Shown here: positions 1 through 12,040 of the stretch, piece after piece | Position numbering within the stretch: the stretch's first letter is position 1 | How the letters are laid out: each line of letters begins with the position of its first letter | Assembly: GCA_037178625.1 (NCBI GenBank) | Contig: CM074128.1 | Coordinates: 1,736,001 to 1,800,000 of the forward strand | Source of the DNA: Skeletonema tropicum | Taxonomy: Eukaryota > Bacillariophyta > Thalassiosirophyceae > Thalassiosirales > Thalassiosiraceae | DNA length: 64,000 bases | Reading direction: 5' to 3' | The notes under the pieces: generated by a model | Database searches by the model: none | The model's input: only the letters and a program-made list of their open reading frames with translations | What the model was told of the DNA's origin: nothing | Position numbers and translations under genes: made by a program

Positions 1-115
1 AATAATGCCAATCTAACACTGTCATTTTCTTGGTTGTTGTTGTACATCATGTTTTTTTATATCATTCTTAGTAGACCATTATCCAGTTGTTTATGCCTAT
101 TTGTATATTTACGTC

Positions 116-3100
116 TCACTGCGATAAACGCATTACCCATTGGTTTAGAGCCGAAACATCAGGTCTACGGATAACAAGAATTTTGGACTCTTCATCATAT
201 TGAAATTTGATAGGGATTTCTTCTGTTGAGTCCAGAGTTGTCAATATTATCTTTTTTGGCTCACTTGCCATGCCCATGACTACAATTCTTTCTATCATTC
301 TTCCATCCTTTGATCCCTGGAGCGCACCAATATCCCCCAATTTGACTGTGTTTTGAATGATGATAGATGAAGTCAAATCAGAGCTCAATGTTGCTATACC
401 ATAATCATCCCTCTTCTCGTGATCAAAAGTAGTTTCATCATCCATATAGAGAGTTCCCTCTGCTTTTAAATCATTGTTCAAAGCAATGTAAATTGTGTAT
501 GGATCATTGATCATAAGGTAAGATGATCGACGAAGGCGTAGTTTTCTTGGAATTATAGAACCTCCACGCTGGTAAACAGGTATTTTGTCGATTCCACTTT
601 CGACAGTTTTGGCCACATAACCCCCAGGCGCTCCAGCTAAGTCCACACGCTGCATTGTGTCGACATCGAACCAACAATCTGACTGTGGAAAAAGAACTTG
701 GGATGTTGTGGCGCCAGCTGACGTAACAGGCTTGACGAGCAGGTCTGATCCAATCAAATATTGATCATCGACTGCATACAACTCGGGAATATCGGGATAT
801 TGCATCCACATTGTCCTGGTAAACGAGGGCGCTCATGTGAGTCAAAAGAAGAAGAAGTGATACAAAAAGCTCGTCTAGCAAACAAATTACTTACCTCATG
901 ACAGGCATTCCAGTCATTCCAGATTGCCAGAAGACAGTGTACCAGAATGGCAGCAGTGCGTAACGTGCCATGGCTGCATGACGCAAACGGACCATTGTTT
1001 CATCTCCAAACATCCACGGCTCTCTTCTCTTTGAATCATGATGGGCATGACCTCTAAAAAAGGGCTGATACGCAGCTGCCTGCATCCATCGAGTCATTAG
1101 CTCAGCATCACAGTTGCCAAAAAAGCCACCGACATCTGCCCCAACAAAAGATAAGGCAGCAACATTCAATCCTAAAAGCATTGGGCTAGCAATTTGTAAA
1201 TAAGACCACTCGGCTACATTATCTCCTGTCCAAATCGCACCGTAACGCTGGCTTCCTGCAAAAAAGGATCGACTAAGGACAAATGGTCTTACATTTGCTC
1301 CTTCATTTCTTAGCGTCAAGCCCTCCGCCGTGGATCGTTGGAAGAGCATTCCGTAAAGGTTGTGCCATTCACGATGCTCGACGGAGTTGAGATTCAAAAG
1401 ATCCTTTTGCATTGAAACTTCGGGACCGTTGAATACGCTAGGTTCATTCATGTCATTCCAAGTGAATAGCGTTGGCGTGGATCCTTCGTATCTATCGTAA
1501 TTGAATTGCTCAGCCCACCAGTTACGAACTTTCTCGACTGTAAAATCCAGATAGGACGACGAGCCAGGCCAGCACCATCCGTCATAGTCCTTATTTCCAC
1601 TCTTATCCTTCACATAAAGCCCTCGGGCCGTTGCTTCCTTGTGAATATAATATTGATTATCTCGTTTGATATGTGGGTCTATGATCGTCACCATCCTTCG
1701 ACCAGTCGAACCAAGCTTGTTTTGCATCTCACTTGGGTTTGGGAAAGTCTTATCGTCCCAAGTAAAATAGCGCTTCCCATCAGTATGCTCAATATCCAGC
1801 CACAAAACGTCATATGGGTAATCAAGTTCTTCAAATTTGGAATGAACAAAGTAAACGTCTGCTTCGTCACGATAATTCCATCGGCATTGGTGATATCCAA
1901 GAGAAAATATTGGCGGTAATTGCATGCGACCAGTAATGCGAGCATATTGCCCATAAAGAGCTAGTGGATCAGGTCCAGGCAACAAGAACAAATCTACAAC
2001 GCCCGATTCACTCATAAAATGAGTGCGTGAGTCTATATCTTCTCCGGGTCGAGGCGTCTCCTCAATATCGACAAACGTTTCTGTAGGATTGAACCAAAAT
2101 GCACCTGTTGTACCAGTTTTGACTGACTGGGAGACAACAAGAGGTACATGCCCATACAATGCCATCGTTTCATCCATTTCATATAAGAACACGTCAAGAT
2201 TATACAAGCGATAAGGCTCCTTGTAGTAATGATGTCCATCCATTCCAGCCGTTGTCTTGAGTTGCGTGGAAGATGCATGTTCAGGCAGGCCGAAGAGATG
2301 TGTCGACGAAGGAAACGTTAACTCCATCCCCACACTCATAGGTCCATAAGGTTTGCTATCCAAGTGATCACCAAACTTTTCTTCCCACATATCCTTGGTG
2401 TCAAATTCTTCTTCCTCGAGACGACGTTGCTCACGCCCTTCACCTTTATCAACATACTCCTCTTCTTCTGCAACCTCTTTTCGCTCCTCACGCGATCCAT
2501 CCGCATAAATGGCGAGTCCATCTTCCCAGTAACCCACTACTTCTTTCCCTCCGTGACGATCAACATCTTCTTTTGTATCTGCGGCAACATCATCATTCGC
2601 TGTCGAGTCTTCAATCTGATTCACAGTGCTTGTGGTGGTAGTGGAACATTCCTTACTACGCCGCACTTCAAAGTGAGTTAAACCGTTGGTCCCAGCGGCG
2701 ATAATGGGAGGCCCATCTTCTTCATTGCCGCGAAACATGTATGCAGCAAAGGGCTGTATTTGTATCATTAATTTCCATTGTTCTTCATCACCTCCATATG
2801 TCAATACGATGAAGTTATCATCATTGTTGAACGAAGAATCTATGTTGGCACGTTTGACCAACGAGGAAATTGTTCTTTTCATTTCGTAATCTAACATCTT
2901 ATCATTGTTGCTTTCACTCTCGTGAATTTTCCCCTGCACCGCAGCATTAGTAGAAATGACCTGCACTTCTTCAACCGAAACCATTTCCTTTTCATTCAAT
3001 ACCAATTCATCAGATGTCCAACGGGGAGTCGATCGCACCGATGAACCTTCCTCCAATACTTCTTTGATTCTGATTCTGGCCACACCATCTTCATGAAGGT

Positions 3101-3434
3101 GCACTGATATTTGTAACTCCTCTTCGAAAGACATCTTGGACAAATCACATCCACCGCCGTACGTTTGTGCAGTGAGCTTTGTAGACGTCAGCGGGGCCAA
3201 ATTGACAAGTTTTGCAGTGAAAATAGCAGGTGGACCACGAACATATGGATCTTCCAATAGTTGCGCTGCGGCAGCTGATGCAGCAGCTGCGTTTGCAACG
3301 GCATCCTTCACGCTATGGAGCTGCACGCTTTCACCGACCAATTTGTAGTCGTACAATCTTTTACTCTTACCGTGGCGATGGCGACGACAGAAGGAGGTTT
3401 GTTGGCAAGTTCTGAATTTCGTTCGATCGACCAT
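116..3434 (-). CDS. GANAB: Glucosidase II alpha subunit (neutral alpha-glucosidase AB), GH31
   Basis: Two exons: 3434-895 and 815-116, joined over a 79-bp intron (donor GTAAGT at 894, acceptor ACCAG ending at 816), giving about 1079 residues. The splice rebuilds PVMR-TMWMQYP, which fits the family. The N-terminus has the FRTCQQTSFCRR block typical of glucosidase II alpha. The GH31 core shows LWLDIEHTDGKRYF and the nucleophile signature WNDMNEPSVF near residue 655, followed by the C-terminal beta domains. In the family this subunit trims the two inner glucoses from N-glycans in the ER and drives the calnexin cycle. Residues about 280-350 are a low-complexity acidic stretch. Odd point: no ER signal peptide is seen. 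An in-frame TAA lies 15 bases upstream of the ATG and no acceptor AG lies between, so a signal exon is not obvious. Identity is firm, the exact start is not. Confidence 0.93.
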
Positions 3435-4434
3435 TGTGTCGATAAGTAATTACGACGGGAAGGAGGGGAGAAAAATAATCGCTTGCAGCTTCGTTACAAG
3501 TCTCTTCGACTCTGAGTTGGCAATTGCATCTATGAGGTGGGTTCGGGTATTCAGAACCCGAACTGCTATCTACTGCTATGCTGCAGTAAAACTTTTGTAT
3601 CTTTCATGATGACGATGAGAACTCTCCCGCGGGTGTCAGATACTTACTTAGCAAAGATCCCATAAAGTTGTCTTTTCTCTTTGTCGGCTACATCACTGAG
3701 TTTTGGCACCTTTTCAAATCATTCTCTGCCAGACACATGCATTCTCCTTTATCTTGTAGAAATTATCCATTTTAACTACCTATTTCACCACGCAACTGCA
3801 GGCGTCATAGAGCGACCAGAAACACTCTCAAAGGGATAGAACGCCGCCTAATAGTGTAAAGTTTACGCCTGAAAACTAGTTCGGTGGCGGAGCAACTCTA
3901 ATTATTCATTTGAGGACTATCTTGGAAGCGCAACAACAAACTGCCATTTTCCGGCATCTCGATGTTGTTGTAATAACATGTAGCGATGGCGTCATTTCGT
4001 GAGCAATTGAGGGCACTGCTTCACAGAGAGGCTATTGGAGAATGAGTCGCTGCAGTAGTACTATATACCTAATTTTCAGTTTTATGGTTTTATGGTGTCG
4101 ACGCGATACTTAGGAGTACCATACTTAGGGGTGTGCATGGTCTGCCATGGTGTGGAGTTGGATTGTGGAGTTTCTGGAGTCTGATCTGGAGTGACAAGAA
4201 GTACAAGTTACAATACAAGTTGACAGAGAAATTTTGTCGCGGTGAGATGTCAGGGACAGTCAGGGACAGTCAGGGGGACAGTCCCTATATAGATGTGACA
4301 GCGTTGAATACCGCTTTCTTGCGTTGGGTCTCCAAACGAGGCCTTTAGTAAATCGCACATAGTGACTCAAGTCTCATATTAGCAAATCACACTGTCTTTA
4401 CACCAAAGGCCTCATCTCGTAGGGGTTCTCATGG
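3435..4434. other. Intergenic region without a recognisable gene
   Basis: No supported coding region. It holds a 10-bp tandem repeat (CAGGGACAGT units, 4251-4284) and two copies of a TACTTAGG motif near 4108-4130. The glucosidase II promoter should lie at its left end. Confidence 0.5.
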
Positions 4435-4597
4435 TTCCAGTCTCAAAACATCACACAAAACACTAACAAAATGAACGAAGTCATAAAAATATGGCCATGA
4501 TACATACTTAGGAGTACTCGACAAAAATACATAGAACAGCCTGCACCTCACTTCCAAAATTCGTCGATATGGAGCACCTACATATCGACAAATTTGA
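4435..4597 (+). repeat. Dispersed repeat copy, left part, split by the hAT insertion
   Basis: Shares several blocks in the same order with 17341-17560: ACAAAACACTAACAAAAT, TCGACRAAAATACATAGARCAG and GAGCACCTAC followed by CGACRAATTTG. The remainder resumes after the hAT at about 7852-7900 with CTAGAATGACGCATGCCTA, which is also found at 17534-17552. The two copies have diverged, so this repeat is older than the hAT insertion. Confidence 0.7.
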
Positions 4598-4605
4598 CCT
4601 CAATT

Positions 4606-7600
4606 TAGCGTAATGGAATTTCAAAAGGGTGAAATTTCACTACTGCAACTTTCGTGAAATTTACAGGGTGAAAGTTGCACCAATTTTGGCCAACAATGAA
4701 ATTTCACAAAAATTCTGGCGCGAACGGATGGTACTGAACCAACACGTAGCACAAAAATAACCTAAGACCCTTCATTCCACCAACCACCAAACCCCAAAGA
4801 ACACCACGCACCATCCAGATGATGAGTTTGTCAACTCAGCGGAGAGTAACTCTTCACCAAAATGCTGGCGACTAACAATGCAGTATTACTTATTCCTTCG
4901 TAGTAATTCAGCTTACATGCGTGTTCCTGCATTGGCATGTACCAGATGATTTTGGGCGCGGATGGCTCTTATTTTGGGTGCGGGTATGTGCACAAATCAA
5001 CTTTTTGTTCACTCTGCCGTCTACCACGCTGTCATAGTTTGCCTGGCAATAACAACAACAATTCAATAATCTTCAACAATAATGCTTTTGACATGCGCCG
5101 CCAACGCCCTTTGTGGCATGAAGAACTCCCCCCTCAACAACCCGGCTGATCATCAGTGCATGATGTGTGAAGGACCAATTCATGGTGCCCTTTGCGGTAA
5201 ACTCTACTGTGAGGAAATTGTGGGCAACCCATCCTACAAAAACCCTGCAGGGGATCTTAATGATCATGCAAAAACACTTGCCAACTCCCATACCGCTCTC
5301 ATGTGTCTTCACTGTGTCCAACACAAGCTCACCGCTGCGGCCCCAACTGCCGATGCTGCCGTCGCTGCTGTCGATCCACCTGCCGTCGCTGCAGTCGATC
5401 CACCCGCAGCACCACCTGCTGCTGTGCCTTTTGCAGCAGCTCCGGATGCCAAAAAGCAACGAGACTCAACGCTCTATTCCCAATACGAAATCACGCCCCA
5501 ACCCAATGGCAAGTTACGTATTGTATGCAAGCACTGTCCTAAGTACAACAAGTTGCTAGCGACATTTAATGCAACAAGAGCTAGAAAACATTCTCTCCAC
5601 GAATGTGAAGGGTTGACATGCCCTCACACAAGGAGACAAATCGAAGGAGGGGCTCAAGCGAATAAGAAACAAGCAACGTATCTTGCACTTCAATCCAACC
5701 CAAGTGAAACTGTTGCTGCCATGCGTAGTAATCATGGCCCCGTTGCGGTGATTGATCTACTATCCAACTCTGGGGACGTTAGTGATGTCACCAAATCCAC
5801 CTCCACATCCGTTCCCCCTCGCAAGAAAACAAAGCGTGTACCATCTGCACAAACTACTATGGAGCACACGTATGGTAAGAGCATGAACCAGGCATCTGCT
5901 GACATTGTACTCATGCACGAGGTACGAGCCATTGTCGCTCGTGGCGAGCCATTGAGTCGTCTATTGGATCCTTGGGTGCAAGCAAGCCTACACCAACGAT
6001 ACCCTGCCATCTTGAAGTTCATTCCAAGTGATGTTGAAACAATCTATGACAAGTATGTCATTAAAATTGATAAACAAACGACATCGGAGTTGAAATCATT
6101 TATGGCAAAAATTCCCGGACATGTAAATGTTGCGATGGATGGAGTCACTGTCTTGGGCAAACAAAAGGTACGTGATTTATGTTCTGTACAATAACTTCAT
6201 TGCTTTCAATTGTCTCACTACTATTTATGTTGCCCTGCTGTATCCTCTTCTGCCTAGATCGTATACACCGTCGCGAAGAGTGACTTCTCACTCTTCCTCG
6301 AATGGAAAGATCTTGGAAGCGATAAGCATGTTACCGAAGCCGAAATAGAGGATGCTGTGAGGGTTTGTGAAAACGTCATGAAAGAATACAATGCGAAGAT
6401 TGTGAGCATTCCTGTTGATAATGCTGCAAGGCATGTTGCGGATCGAGTTGGGAAGGAACTTGAAGAAAAGTATCCAGGGATGAAGGTCATAGTTACACGC
6501 GATCCGGCTCATTGCATCGATTTGCTTATGAAAGACCTAGCCAAGACTTCAGTTATGCAACTTGTCATAAAGTATGCTAGGAAAGTCAGGGACTTCGTGA
6601 AGATTGATCGCATTGATTCTTTCCGACGCAGCGCAGCTCTAGTGGATGAGCTCGTGTTTTACTCCAAAGTTTTCTGCCCCGTGGAGACACGGATGAACCT
6701 TCTACATGACGTTGTTGTGAGCGCTCGCAAGTGTCGTGACTTTCTTCTTGTACTTCCTGGCAAGGCGGAGTATCAAAAGTATCGTAGTGAGCGCACTGCA
6801 ACAAAGCAAGCTGAGTTGGATGAGCTGATGGAGCACTTCAAGAAGGAAAATATTTGGAAGATGTTTGATGTTGTTATTGCCTTCACGCTCCCTTTCAAGG
6901 AAGCACATTTGGCTTGTTCCCGCAAGGATATGCCACTTAGTGCTTACCCCCTCTTGGTTCAAGCGCTGCGCAATGATATTAACAAGTGTCTCACTCCCGA
7001 GTTTGATGAACTTCTTGGTCAGGGCTCAAGAGCAGAAGTTGCTGGTATGATCCGTGAACGTTTCAATATGGATGGTGTTGATCCCAGCGGACTGAAGGTT
7101 GGTTTACTCGATGAGCATCACTTGATGTGTTTCCTCTGTGACCCAAACTCTCGTGTGTGGAGGGAGTTGTTCTACCTGCAGACTAACAAGGCTGCGCTCG
7201 TAAGGAAGATGATCGAGTGGTATGTGCCTTTGGGTGAAGATGGTTCTGATGAGATGCGGAGGAGAGTTAAAAAGGATTTTGAGGACTTTGATACTCAAAA
7301 CAATGACTGGTTTCATTCTTTTGACGTTCCACTTCCATCGCTTCCATCTTTGGAACAGCTGCAACAGAACAACAAGTCTTTTAGTATCAAAAATGTGGTA
7401 CAGTATGTGGAATCAACTGGTGCTATTTCTGGTCGCATCACGTGGTTTGAATGTTATGCAGGATCATCTGACTTCTATCGATTGGTTGCTAAGCCTCTAA
7501 TGTCTATGGGAACTGTCGGATCGATGGATTGTGAGCGTAGGGCCAAACCTCTGAAGAACAGCATTCTTGTGAAGGATAGGAATAGGATGAAGGATCCAAC

Positions 7601-7843
7601 TGGTGTTGCACTTCTTCGAGGGAAGGAAAACCTCCGTCATATCATGGATGCGAAGAAGATGCTTGGAAAGAAGCTTGCTGACAGTCTCTCTTAGAGTGAT
7701 GTGTTGACTGCAGAGTGCAAAGTATTACGACTATCTCAGGATAAGCTAGAGTGAAATTTAATCCCTTGAAATTTCTGAAATTTCTGAAATTTCAACCTGC
7801 AATTTTCAACCCCCTCCAAAAATGGTGAAATTCCATTACGCTA
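4606..7843 (+). mobile_element. Complete hAT transposon with 8-bp target site duplication
   Basis: Terminal inverted repeats of at least 18 bp: TAGCGTAATGGAATTTCA at 4606-4623 matches the reverse complement of 7826-7843 exactly. Flanking both ends is the identical octamer CCTCAATT (4598-4605 and 7844-7851), the 8-bp duplication expected of hAT elements. Subterminal regions are rich in GAAATTTCA-like motifs on both sides, plausible transposase-binding sites. The 3238-bp element encodes one spliced transposase with no stop or frameshift. Perfect duplication, matched termini and an open gene suggest a recent insertion and possible autonomy. Confidence 0.95.
5082..7694 (+). CDS. hAT-family transposase with DUF659-like core
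   Basis: Exons 5082-6167 and 6258-7694 (90-bp intron, GTACGT donor, CTGCCTAG acceptor, phase 0) encode about 840 residues. A BED-like zinc finger lies near 149-175 (CKHC followed by RKHSLHEC), with another Cys/His cluster at 26-43. An Ala/Pro linker lies between. The catalytic core reads AMDGVTVLGKQK-IVYTV (Asp about 353), SIPVDNAARH (Asp about 416), RDPAHCIDLLMKDLAK, then a C-terminal block GSMDCERRAKPLKN with Glu about 788, matching the hAT D-D-E triad. The intron falls between the first Asp and the next strand. Family members cut and paste DNA in the nucleus. All three putative catalytic residues are present. The true start could be a nearby alternative Met. Confidence 0.92.
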
Positions 7844-8074
7844 CCTCAATTACACACTGCGATTTCGATCTAGAATGACGCATGCCTATGACATCAGACT
7901 GACGTTGGCAGGCCTACCATGGCCTATTTTTCGGTTACGTGTCTCTGGAGGTATCCCAGGTTCTACATGCACACATGACTTATCAAAAACGGCCAGGGAG
8001 TTCACTACAATATGAAGTCTGCGATGATTTAACTTTCAATTCATTGCGATACGATTAAACTCATTGCTTTAGCA

Positions 8075-11000
8075 TTACACTTCGTCTCCATCTCCATTCA
8101 GGGAGAACTCTGCAACTGGTTCTTCCATAACATCTCTGGTTTGATTTGGGATCATTCGTCTCTCAAACTGAGGAGCAGAGTCTGGTGAATTTGCACCAGC
8201 AGAGCCAAGCTCTAATGTCTGATAATAGTATGTGTCCTCATCTATTGAGTAGTCAAATTCGCCATCATTCATGACCTGACTCTTTTCAGAACCTTGGCTC
8301 CAGTTCTCAAACTCAAGCATGACTTCCTCTTGAATTCTTTCTATTTCCTGATCCCAAATATCTTGTCCTATTTCTCCATTCTCAAGTTTTTCTTTAAGTA
8401 AGAATAGCTGCCGATAATGACTTTGGCCATACTTCTGTTCATGTTCCTCTGCTAGTTGAACGAAGCCAATATCTCGCATCCAGTCAGCCACATCGGTTAG
8501 AGCTCCAGGTCTTTCGTGGAATTCTCGCACATATTCGTAGTTGTACCAGCTACTGAGCTTCTCTGGTGGACCATTTGGACCATCTGCCAGCATTCTTTCT
8601 GGTAGGCCTAGTGGGACTGTGCTGATGTGATAAAGTGGGTGACCAAAGGTTTCGACATATAAGTGTTCCATGTTCATTTCGTCAGCATCTGGATCAAGCG
8701 GCTCTGCCAGCTCTGGGAAGAAGGAAAAATCAACCATACGCAGCAGGCTCATCTTTACAGGATGGTAAGTTTCCAAAAAGTTTTGAAGCTGTCTCAGCCT
8801 AGTAACAGCTGCGCCGAGTTCAAATCCAGCAAGGATTGTTGGCCACGGTCTTTCATCTGGCATAACGAATTCAGGCCGAACGAAAGTGTCTCCCCTGATC
8901 ATGAAATAACCATATAGTGCACACATAACTTTCTCAAATGGGACATCGATAAACCGTCTTGGATCTCCCCAATCAAAATCGATGTCGTCAAGCATAGCTT
9001 TCCTTTCGGGAAGATGTTTGACCTCAAGCCCACCCTCACGGATTCGACTAACAATTTGTCCAAGTTTCATTCCCGCAAGATGCTCAGGCCAATCGTTGGA
9101 TGCAACGACAGAAAACTTGTCCTCCAAATCATCCTCATCCTCACTCCAAGGTCCATCAAGATCATCTAAATCGTCTGGCGAATCACCATTCATGGCTGCC
9201 AATTCGAATGGGGAGAGTCTCAAACTTTCCTCCACAGGTTCTGGGACCACAAATTCATCTTCTTCGATGCTATCGAAATTTCCATACAACTCTTTGTAAA
9301 GCGTTAATGCATCAACCACATCCTCAAAAACAAAGTCAGCTCCAAAGTCATCATTTCTCCAAGGCACGTATTTAGGTCTTGCACCCTTCACTACACGTTT
9401 TGAAGGGCTGATACCGAAGACAGGATTACGATGAGTTTTGCTCAAAGCTAAATGCAATAGAAAACACACAAACACAGCACAAAAGCACTCACGTCCATTT
9501 CTCCATGATCCCAACAGACATGGCTACCTCTGCCATTTCCTCTAGAGTTTCATTGAATGACTTTGGAACAGCAAGTTTGGTGCTCTCTTTCTCCTCCTCC
9601 ATGAAAGCCGCATCGTCGTCATCCCCCTCAAATGCCCATTGCGGTGGAGTACTCTGGTCACCGGTGAAGAATGGATCTTTCGTAGTGTCAAATGAAGATG
9701 CAGCTGATCCGAATAAAGAAGTCACGGCACCACTGGCATTATCATCACCATCTCCCTCCACCTCATCCTTTCTCTTCCTTCCACGCTTCTTCCCCTCAGC
9801 ATTAGTTGGAGGCTCCCAAACGAAACCCAATTCATCCAACTCATCTCTCCTGGCAGGATTTGACTTTACAAACGTTCCCTGGCTACGAATGGCATTGACT
9901 CGAGCACCCAAACGAAGTCCTCTAACTTCCTCAGGCCATTCCTCACTATCAGGGACAGTGAAAGGCTGAGGAACAAGCAAGTCTCCGTAGAGTTCTTTGT
10001 ACTTTACCAATGCATTGAACACCCTTTGATAACGCAAATCATTGGCTGCTGTTGTGACATCAGGTTGAAATCCAAGCGAGTTCAATTTGGCTTCTGCTTC
10101 TGGATGCTGCTTGTAGTAAGCCTTGGTGCGTACCGCGGGTATGATCTTGCCGAGAGGCAAACCCCTAGTTGAATCCGGCCACGGCTCACAATCCGGTACG
10201 ACATAATTTGCTGGTACATCCAAAGCCCCAGAGGGTTGAACCTGCTCACGATAAGTTTTAAGAGCATCGTAGACTTGTTCAAATGAAATCCCATCAAGCT
10301 TTTTTCCAGGGGAGGGGGATCGAAGACGCCATAGGAATCCCATGTCATCAAGGATTTTACGACGACCTTCGTTGTTTTGGACATATTTTCCAGTTGATCG
10401 GATGGCTGCGACGCGTTGACCAAGTTTCATCTTCCATGCAGTTTCTGTAAATATAGTTGAAACATTGAGTGAGTAACGATGCGCATGCAATTCATCAAAA
10501 CAAAACGGAACAGCTAAAAGTGTTCAAATGATATAGAAATAATTTCACACTACTCACCTGGCCAAGGAGCCATGCCAGGCACCACAAATCGACTGGGCAC
10601 CTTCAAATCCCCATATGCTGCTTTGTACATTTTAAACGCCGAAAGAACAGTGCGCCATTCATCTTCATCTTCAACTGGTGCAGCCACAGCCTCAGAGTCG
10701 GCGGATGTTGCACTAAGTAGCCATGAATTAGGGCGGGTTGGATTCGATGTTGTCGCTGCAAAACTTCCAAAACCAAGCATTGATCTTGTTGATTTATTTG
10801 TACTAATTCCCTTTTGACACCAACCATAGCAGTTGGTTGCTGTCCCTGTATTGTAATTATCTGATTGCAACTTCTTGTTCTGTCCATCAACTCTTCTCGT
10901 CACAAACGCTGTTGTATGAGGCCTACTAGCTCCCGCACATGCAATAGCTGCCAAAATATAAAATGTATGAAATAGAAGGCAGGCCTTCTTTGCACCACTG

Positions 11001-11086
11001 GTTGTCGGTCCTGTTCGGGTTCTGCCGACCATTTCGAATCGTCTGGATCTCATCGGATTCGGTTGTCCTATCGGCAGCGCGGCCAT
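8075..11086 (-). CDS. Plastid- or secretory-targeted protein with five helicase-associated-like repeats
   Basis: Three exons: 11086-10558, 10444-9493 and 9440-8075 (introns 113 and 52 bp), about 948 residues. Splices give APWP-ETAWKMKLGQ and MEKWT-KTHRNP. The N-terminus has a hydrophobic stretch LLFHTFYILAAIACAGA followed by HTTAF, resembling a diatom bipartite plastid presequence. Five repeats follow the pattern V..AL..YKE.YGDL.VP..FVVP...WP....G..LG..V..IR......R...LD..GF.W, at about 145-215, 225-300, 318-392, 535-650 and 664-740. This resembles the helicase-associated domain common in diatom proteins of unknown role. There is no helicase or other catalytic core. A Lys/Arg-rich segment and acidic linkers separate the repeats. 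Function unknown; plastid targeting is inference. Confidence 0.8.
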
Positions 11087-11451
11087 TTGTTATATTTTTC
11101 GTGTGTATTTGCACCACTACTACTCAGCCGCAAGCAGCTTCAAATCAAAACTTCTTATCAAGACTACAATGCGGCTAGCCTACTATCACGTCTTCCTATG
11201 ACGTTGCACAACAACTGTGATCTGATGGCCATTGATGGCAACAGCAGGGATGAGATGACAGTAGGAGTATGTGAGTGATGTTGGTGAGAAAGTAGGTACA
11301 GACCGTTCGCGCCATAAAAAGCCGGAGCGCCGCAGGCAGATAGATGACAATGAGATTTTTTGTCAGCCAACTTTTACTCTTTTCCTATCATTGCCCTCAT
11401 TGATTGCCATTCATCACCATCTACCGACGACCACCTCCATAAACCAAAACC
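11087..11451. promoter_or_regulatory. Divergent intergenic region between the repeat protein and prefoldin 5
   Basis: The 365-bp space lies between two start codons on opposite strands, so it should hold both promoters. No specific element is recognised. A C/A-rich stretch directly precedes the prefoldin ATG. Confidence 0.4.
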
Positions 11452-11946
11452 ATGTCAGAAGCAGCCCAACAAGGAATCAACATCGACACCATGTCGCTAG
11501 ATCAACTCAACTCCCTCAAACAGCAACAACAAAACCGTCTCGAATCACTCTCCGTCCAATACAACGCATTCAAAGACGCCAAAGACCGTCTCAGCCTCGC
11601 CAAAGAATCACTCGCCACCATCCCCACCGATGGAGAGGGAGGTCAAGAAATCATGATCCCGCTCACTGAATCGTTGTACGCTCCGGGAAAGATTGTCGAC
11701 CCGAACAAAATCTTGGTGGAGTTGGGAGCTGGCTTCTTTGTGGAGAAATCAGCCAGTGATGCTTTGAAAGTGTTGGAGAGAAAATATAAAGTGGTCGATA
11801 AGAATACAGAAAATGTCATGTCGGCGATTGAAGTTAGCTCTAGGAATGTTCAGGCTATTAATGGGGCGATGCAAGGCAAAATGATGGAGATTCAGGCAAA
11901 ACAAGCGGGGGCGGCTTACAAGAAGCAAATGGAAGGGTCGAAATGA
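11452..11946 (+). CDS. PFD5: Prefoldin subunit 5
   Basis: Single exon, 164 residues, the usual length for an alpha-class prefoldin. The N-terminal coiled coil contains SLDQLNSLKQQQQNRLESLS. The central beta hairpin has IMIPLTESLYAPGKI and KILVELGAGFFVEKS, the hallmark of the alpha-class subunits. A C-terminal coiled coil follows. In the family it is part of the cytosolic heterohexamer that hands nascent actin and tubulin to the CCT chaperonin; subunit 5 is also known as MM-1. The ATG sits in an ACCATG context after a CA-rich leader. Confidence 0.92.
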   Translation: MSEAAQQGINIDTMSLDQLNSLKQQQQNRLESLSVQYNAFKDAKDRLSLAKESLATIPTDGEGGQEIMIPLTESLYAPGKIVDPNKILVELGAGFFVEKSASDALKVLERKYKVVDKNTENVMSAIEVSSRNVQAINGAMQGKMMEIQAKQAGAAYKKQMEGSK

Positions 11947-12040
11947 AATAGTAAGATGATGTCATGATATCATAATAGATAATTCCGCATTTTATAGATG
12001 ATAATGATGATGGAGTCTAATGATGACTACAAACTTGAGT

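Noticed and set aside
5073..5459. Minus-strand frame within the transposase
   Set aside because: Shadow of the Ala/Pro linker of the transposase.
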